A stretch of DNA of 64,000 nt from Rhizoclosmatium globosum (taxonomy: Eukaryota > Chytridiomycota > Chytridiomycetes > Chytridiales > Chytriomycetaceae), in the NCBI GenBank assembly GCA_002104985.1, contig MCGO01000017.1:579511-643510 (forward strand). The letters run 5' to 3'. Both the position numbers and the translations under genes were made by a program. The stretch's first letter is position 1. Each line of letters starts with the position of its first letter. Under the pieces are notes generated by a model, which saw only the letters and a list, made by a program, of their open reading frames with translations, was not told the origin of the DNA and did no database searches. Positions 57,984 through 64,000 of the stretch are shown here, piece after piece.

Positions 57984-60739
57984 TTATTGTAGCATCACTC
58001 TTGTTATTCGCCCAGTACCCCTATCAGTCTCTACAAGAACACCCAAACTTTCTCCTGAACCTCGCGTTCGTACGTTGTTATTATACCAGTACTCGCAGAG
58101 AGTTCGTTCAATTCCAATCTTCAGAATAATATAGCCTCGCCGTGAAAGATCCATGAACTGCAAATGAGGTTCAAGTCTAGGGAATAACGTTTCTGCCACA
58201 GGATTCAAGAAGCCGATATGAATTGATTCCAAAGGCGACGGAGAAGTTACAGCAGGAGCCACAAATTCGACCAAAAGAGATCCTTCCCCAGGCTGGTGGC
58301 TCTGCCCAACTTTTTGCCATCCTCGAAACCCTCAAAGTTGGGCAATCCTCATTTCCTGGTCCAAAGCATCAAGTGACCACAGAAAAAACAGGTCACTTGA
58401 CAATGGAGATTTGTAGGGTTAAACCGATGATCCTCGAGCTTACCAAAGTCCAATTTTCTACAACCTTTTCCTAAGCACCATTTGTAACGTTATTCCGTGA
58501 TTAAGTCAATCGTACTTTGTAAAACCAACGGCCCTTACTTACAATAATTTATTTACAAATCTATTTACGCGTCAAACCAAATTAAAACGTTCTAAGAGTT
58601 GTTTCAAAATGTCTTTTGCCTTCAGTTGTTATAAGAACTCGTCATACATAAATATACATAATCCATACCATTTCTCTTATCTCAGAAGTTCCGAGATAAG
58701 CATCGGAACACACAATCGGAAAACGGAAACGTCGGAGGGAGATAGATTTAACAGCGGCAAGGAGATGTATTTCAGGCCCAGACCACCAAAGAAAAGGTTC
58801 GTTTCCAGCTCCGCAGAAAAAAAGGTGGAGAGCCACCAGCCTGATCCTTCCCCAGTCTTGGAATTATATGTCTCTAGTGATTTCGGAACATTGAACGAGA
58901 GGGATGCGTGGACACTGAATTGGTTTTAGCTTGTGCGATTATAATGAATGAACCTCACTCTCCAGTCAAGACGACAACATCCTTTATGCCCCTCTTCTCT
59001 ATTGCCTCCAAAATTCTTTTTCGACTGGCTGGATACCCATCCCATGCATCGCTGTTGAACATCAAGCCCCACCAATCCATTGAGCAAAGACGACTTGATT
59101 TCCAATCACTGCCATGCAGCTCCTCTATCTGACGACTCCTGTAATTGTTGAACAAGCCATTGTTCTTGATCATCACCAAGAATGGTTCGATCTTCGTTCA
59201 GAACAGTTGCCCAGTCACTTCGATCGCGGCCGTGGATTCGAGTATCCAGCATCATGAGGTCTAGGAGCTTCCCGAAGTGGAAGTTTCGGTAGATACCGTT
59301 GTGTTGGTCGGCTTCAATTGCAAGATCACGGTTCTGAGATTGGAGAGAAAGGTGCGCTGGCTTGTAGTGGAAGTTCTTTTGGACCACGGATGGGTAGATA
59401 CTCAAAGTAGGCTCGCATAGCGGCTGGTATCCGAATAAGAGTTTCATTTGAATGTGCGCTGTTGAAGAATCCAGATATGTCATCCACAAATTCGTGGTCA
59501 CTATCATTAAGAAGTTTAGCAAAATAATTCAATGCGTTGGTATCAACTTACTCCCAAATCACAATCCACGGTTTCAATCGATGAAGCGACTGTAAGTCTT
59601 CATCTTCTTTGTACTGGGCGTGACGCTCACTTAAGGTCGAATGAGTTCATTTCATGCCACAAACAATTTCTTACCGATAATCTCCTAATGTCAATAGCTC
59701 TCTGTCCGGCTTCGGGATTCTTCCAATAGAGCTCCCGTCGCCGTATTCTCCATTCCTATATTCATAGATGTAATCACCCAAATGCAATACAACGTCGACT
59801 TCGTCTCTTGCAGCGATCGACGAGTACACATTGAAGAACCCACGAGGCCAGTTGGAACAAGACACAACAGCGAATTGAACAGAAGAAATGGTGGGATCAT
59901 CCTTTGTTGGCAGAGTTTTGGTTTGCCCGACAGGACTAAACACCAGTGAATGAGGTTTTCCGTATTTATGGTCGGCGATATTGGACGGTGCTGAAAACTG
60001 GAAATAGTAGACAGTTTTGGGATCTAGGCCTGTCAAGTCAATTTTGACAGTGTAATCAACTTCAGGGCCGGTCAAAACGACACCAGAACGGATTGAGGTT
60101 TCGAGTTTAGAAAAAGGAGAGCCCGGAAGGGAAGAATCAGGCTCTGTTGCAGATAACGAGATGTCGTATCGGACATAGAAAGATGCGGTTTCGGGCGGTG
60201 GGGAAACTTTGGTCCAGATTCTTTTGGTTGCACAATTTAGTAAAATGGAGGAAGGAGAAAGTCCGCCTTACATAACACGATCTGAGAGAGCGTCACCACT
60301 TGCAACACCGTGCAGAAATCGAGGCTCCGTGGAAGAAAATGGTGGATGTCCAGTGGGTTGTCGTAAATCCCTCACATTCTTGTTGAACTTTACACGACCA
60401 GTTGTCCATTGGCTGTAGAACTGGCTCTCCGAAGCGTGCTGATACACGAGATTTTCCGTGACCGCAAGGGTTTCTATTTCAGGCGAGAATGGAACGAATG
60501 GTACTGATTCTGCAGTCTCGATTGATATCCTTGTTGCGATTTTATCGTGAGCAAACAGCTTGGATCGAGGAACGACGAGAGAGAAACGGGCAGAGGTTAT
60601 TAAGAAGACGGCGATTATGAATAACGTTCGTTTGGGATGGTCGTGATGGAAGACTGGATGTGAACGTCTTGAATCAGTGAACCAGAACACCTTTCACAGC
60701 TAAGAAGAGAATAGCCTCACCTCCAGTTATTCGGCCCAT
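57984..60739 (-). pseudogene. PhoD-like metallophosphatase, right-arm copy, disrupted by MITE
   Basis: Mirror of 26884-29077. SGDALSDRV, GDYIYEYRNG and DTRIHGRDRSDW are present and the WDDHEFVDDISGFFNSAHS block reads correctly here. The final exon is interrupted by the 553-bp MITE at 58290-58842, between NSKTGE and GSLLVEFVAPAVTS. There is also a change near 59110-59150 that breaks the AWRVIGNQVVFAQ segment. Unless the MITE is spliced out, the protein would lose its last 100 or so residues. Confidence 0.75.
58290..58842. mobile_element. MITE, 553 bp, 14-bp terminal inverted repeats, 11-bp target duplication (MULE-like)
   Basis: The ends aggctggtggctct and agagccaccagcct are perfect inverted repeats of 14 bp. 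The flanking 11-bp gatccttcccc occurs on both sides (58279-58289 and 58843-58853) and only once at the empty site in the left arm. An 11-bp duplication is in the range of Mutator-like elements (9-11 bp) and too long for hAT, Tc1 or KDZ elements. There is no coding capacity beyond short chance frames, so it is non-autonomous. Similar subterminal T-runs inside both ends extend the symmetry imperfectly. Confidence 0.9.
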
Positions 60740-61001
60740 ATGATGTTTGTTGTAGGTGAAGTTTCAGTGTTGGTTCAACGACCAATCAGATTCTCCCTTT
60801 CCCTGCGTGGCCAAACACGTGTTGGCGTCCAAGCTCAAGTCAAGCAGAAATCAACCCGTCTCGCTATGAACAGACACGCACACCTCGCGAATCTTTTGGC
60901 GACAATATAGGATTGTGAGAACCAATCGTAAATCGCGGTTCTTGGATCCCTTCTAGAAACCTTGAGATGAAATCGAACTTACATCGAAAATGGCACCCGC
61001 A

Positions 61002-64000
61002 AAGTCAGCCAAACACCTTAGAGGACCAATTCCAGTGATTTTAAACAAGAATCATCTTTGCACAGTCTCTGGAGAGCCAGAAGCACACTCAAAGTGGTTG
61101 GTTTGGTTGTATCCTGACTGCGGATTTTGCATATGGTGAGAATCCGCAGTCAGCCCAAACACCTTAGAGGACCAATTCCAGTGATTTTAAACAGAATCAT
61201 CTTTGCACAGTCTCTGGAGAGCCAGAAGCACACTCAAAGTGGTTGGTTTGGTTGTTTCCTGACTGCGGATTTTGCATATGGTGAGAATCCGCAGTCAGCC
61301 CAAACACCTTAGAGGACCAATTCCAGTGATTTTAAACAAGAATCATCTTTGCACAGTCTCTGGAAAGCCAGAAGCACACTCAAAGTGGTTGGTTTGGTTG
61401 TTCCTGACTGCGGATTTTGCATATGGTGAGAATCCGCAGTCAGCCCAAACACCTTAGAGGACCAATTCCAGTGATTTTAAACAAGAATCATCTTTGCACA
61501 GTCTCTGGAGAGCCAGAAGCACACTCAAAGTGGTTGGTTTGGTTGTTTCCTGACTGCGGATTTTGCATATGGTGAGAATCCGCAGTCAGCCCAAACACCT
61601 TAGAGGACCAATTCCAGTGATTTTAAACAAGAATCATCTTTGCACAGTCTCTAGAGAGCCAGAAGCACACTCAAAGTGGTTGGTTTGGTTGTATCCTGAC
61701 TGCGGATTTTGCATATGGTGAGAATCCGCAGTCAGCCCAAACACCTTAGAGGACCAATTCCAGTGATTTTAAACAAGAATCATCTTTGCACAGTCTCTGG
61801 AGAGCCAGAAGCACACTCAAAGTGGTTGGTTTGGTTGTATCCTGACTGCGGATTTTGCATATGGTGAGAATCCGCAGTCAGCCCAAACACCTTAGAGGAC
61901 CAATTCCAGTGATTTTAAACGAATCATCTTTGCACAGTCTCTGGAAAGCCAGAAGCACACTCAAAGTGGTTGGTTTGGTTGTTTCCTGACTGCGGATTTT
62001 GCATATGGTGAGAATCCGCAGTCAGCCCAAACACCTTAGAGGACCAATTCCAGTGATTTTAAACTTGAATCATCTTTGCACAGTCTCTAGAGAGCCAGAA
62101 GCACACTCAAAGTGGTTGGTTTGGTTGTATCCTGACTGCGGATTTTGCATATGGTGAGAATCCGCAGTCAGCCCAAACACCTTAGAGGACCAATTCCAGT
62201 GATTTTAAACTGAATCATCTTTGCACAGTCTCTGAGAGCCAGAAGCACACTCAAAGTGGTTGGTTTGGTTGTTTCCTGACTGCGGATTTTGCATATGGTG
62301 AGAATCCGCAGTCAGCCCAAACACCTTAGAGGACCAATTCCAGTGATTTTAAACTTGAATCATCTTTGCACAGTCTCTAGAGAGCCAGAAGCACACTCAA
62401 AGTGGTTGGTTTGGTTGTATCCTGACTGCGGATTTTGCATATGGTGAGAATCCGCAGTCAGCCCAAACACCTTAGAGGACCAATTCCAGTGATTTTAAAC
62501 AAGAATCATCTTTGCACAGTCTCTAGAGAGCCAGAAGCACACTCAAAGTGGTTGGTTTGGTTGTATCCTGACTGCGGATTTTGCATATGGTGAGAATCCG
62601 CAGTCAGCCCAAACACCTTAGAGGACCAATTCCAGTTATTTTAAACTTGAATCATCTTTGCACAGTCTCTAGAGAGCCAGAAGCACACTCAAAGTGGTTG
62701 GTTTGGTTGTATCCTGACTGCGGATTTTGCATATGGTGAGAATCCGCAGTCAGCCCAAACACCTTAGAGGACCAATTCCAGTGATTTTAAACGAATCATC
62801 TTTGCACAGTCTCTAGAGAGCCAGAAGCACACTCAAAGTGGTTGGTTTGGTTGTATCCTGACTGCGGATTTTGCATATGGTGAGAATCCGCAGTCAGCCC
62901 AAACACCTTAGAGGACCAATTCCAGTGATTTTAAACAAGAATCATCTTTGCACAGTCTCTAGAGAGCCAGAAGCACACTCAAAGTGGTTGGTTTGGTTGT
63001 TTCCTGACTGCGGATTTTGCATATGGTGAGAATCCGCAGTCAGCCCAAACACCTTAGAGGACCAATTCCAGTGATTTTAAACTTGAATCATCTTTGCACA
63101 GTCTCTAGAGAGCCAGAAGCACACTCAAAGTGGTTGGTTTGGTTGTTTCCTGACTGCGGATTTTGCATATGGTGAGAATCCGCAGTCAGCCCAAACACCT
63201 TAGATAACCAATTCCAGTGATTTTAAACAGAATCATCTTTGCACAGTCTCTGGAGAGCCAGAAGCACACTCAAAGTGGTTGGTTTGGTTGTATCCTGACT
63301 GCGGATTTTGCATATGGTGAGAATCCGCAGTCAGCCCAAACACCTTAGAGGACCAATTCCAGTTATTTTAAACTGAATCATCTTTGCACAGTCTCTAGAG
63401 AGCCAGAAGCACACTCAAAGTGGTTGGTTTGGTTGTATCCTGACTGCGGATTTTGCATATGGTGAGAATCCGCAGTCAGCCCAAACACCTTAGAGGACCA
63501 ATTCCAGTGATTTTAAACAAGAATCATCTTTGCACAGTCTCTAGAGAGCCAGAAGCACACTCAAAGTGGTTGGTTTGGTTGTATCCTGACTGCGGATTTT
63601 GCATATGGTGAGAATCCGCAGTCAGCCCAAACACCTTAGAGGACCAATTCCAGTGATTTTAAACTTGAATCATCTTTGCACAGTCTCTAGAGAGCCAGAA
63701 GCACACTCAAAGTGGTTGGTTTGGTTGTATCCTGACTGCGGATTTTGCATATGGTGAGAATCCGCAGTCAGCCCAAACACCTTAGAGGAACCAATTCCAG
63801 TTATTTTAAACAGAATCATCTTTGCACAGTCTCTGGAGAGCCAGAAGCACACTCAAAGTGGTTGGTTTGTTGTATCCTGACTGCGGATTTTGCATATGGT
63901 GAGAATCCGCAGTCAGCCCAAACACCTTAGAGGACAATTCCAGTATTTTAAACTTGAATCATCTTTGCACAGTCTCTAGAGAGCCAGAAGCACACTCAAA
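61002..64000. repeat. Tandem satellite, about 145-bp unit, about 20 copies, continues past window
   Basis: The unit contains cagcccaaacacc, gtgattttaaac, atctttgcacagtctct, gccagaagcacactcaaagt and ggttggtttggttg. Each unit carries a perfect hairpin: CTGACTGCGGATT, a 14-nt loop ttgcatatggtgag, then AATCCGCAGTCAG. Units differ at a few recurring sites (caagaatc/cttgaatc/cgaatc; ctggagag/ctagagag; gtatcc/gtttcc; gtgat/gttat), mixed without an obvious higher-order order. Frames of about 60 codons inside it are by-products of the repeat. Array size beyond the window is unknown. Candidate centromeric, subtelomeric or heterochromatic satellite. Confidence 0.95.

Larger units (their letters stand above)
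44711..61001 (-). repeat. Right arm of giant inverted repeat (16.3 kb)
   Basis: Inverted copy of 26621-42309. Inner end: gcttctttgttggtatc, inside the HMG-box-like gene. Outer end: atggcacccgca, inside the SH3 gene's first codons, joined directly to satellite DNA. It is 602 bp longer than the left arm, of which 564 bp is the MITE plus its duplicated target. Confidence 0.95.

Noticed and set aside
26621..61001. Terminal inverted repeats of a giant transposon
   Set aside because: Arms are full of ordinary host genes, have no flanking target duplication, and end inside genes (SH3 and HMG-box-like). A rearrangement or haplotype join fits better.
61127..63930. Repeated ~60-codon ORFs within the 145-bp array
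   Set aside because: They are the satellite unit read through in one frame; they lack codon bias and stop whenever a unit has an indel.
61002..64000. CRISPR-like regular repeats
   Set aside because: The whole 145-bp unit is repeated with no unique spacers, in a eukaryotic context; it is an ordinary satellite.

Overview
The window is nuclear DNA from a fungus. It carries an APSES/KilA-N cell-cycle factor, the CCAAT factor HAP2, Fab1, an Nup82/Nup88-like nucleoporin, nucleolin/Gar2 proteins, an Argonaute, a membrane-anchored SH3 protein and a KDZ-type transposase fragment. Genes are compact, with many short introns (about 45-145 bp). An early-diverging lineage such as a chytrid fits best, but that is inference. 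Many conserved domains are broken by single-base indels, often in homopolymers, so the sequence looks like incompletely polished long-read assembly. I treat most such frameshifts as probable errors.

Region 1 (1-14 kb) is ordinary gene-dense DNA: Fab1 (minus, runs off the left edge), a three-RRM protein (minus), an Mbp1-like factor (minus), HAP2 (plus, divergent from it), an Nup82/88-like protein (plus), then nucleolin/Gar2-like paralogs.

Region 2 (11-24 kb) is a tandem array of three Gar2/nucleolin paralogs. A 7.9-kb LTR retrotransposon sits in an intron of the third. Removing the element and one copy of its 4-bp target duplication leaves a normal 48-bp intron. The element has near-identical LTRs and an integrase with chromodomain. 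Joined upstream of the integrase, in the same long reading frame, is an exonuclease-III/AP-endonuclease (EEP) domain, an unusual partner for an LTR element. Protease and reverse transcriptase are missing from this copy.

Region 3 (24-26.6 kb) holds a TMEM242-like small membrane protein (minus), a disordered protein with short repeated motifs (plus) and a membrane-anchored SH3 protein (minus).

Region 4 (26.6-61 kb) is a huge inverted repeat: arms 26621-42309 and 44711-61001 around a 2.4-kb unique centre. Each arm carries, from outside in, a PhoD-like phosphatase, an Argonaute, a gene of unknown function, a large helical gene of unknown function, about 5 kb of AT-rich gene-poor DNA, and the 5' part of an HMG-box-like gene. 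The centre holds the rest of that last gene plus a 5'-truncated KDZ transposase fragment. The right arm alone carries a 553-bp MITE with 14-bp terminal repeats and an 11-bp target duplication, which breaks its PhoD copy. The Argonaute lacks two of the four slicer residues in both arms.

Region 5 (61-64 kb) is a 145-bp tandem satellite of about 20 copies, each with a perfect 13-bp hairpin stem. It abuts the outer end of the right arm and continues past the window.
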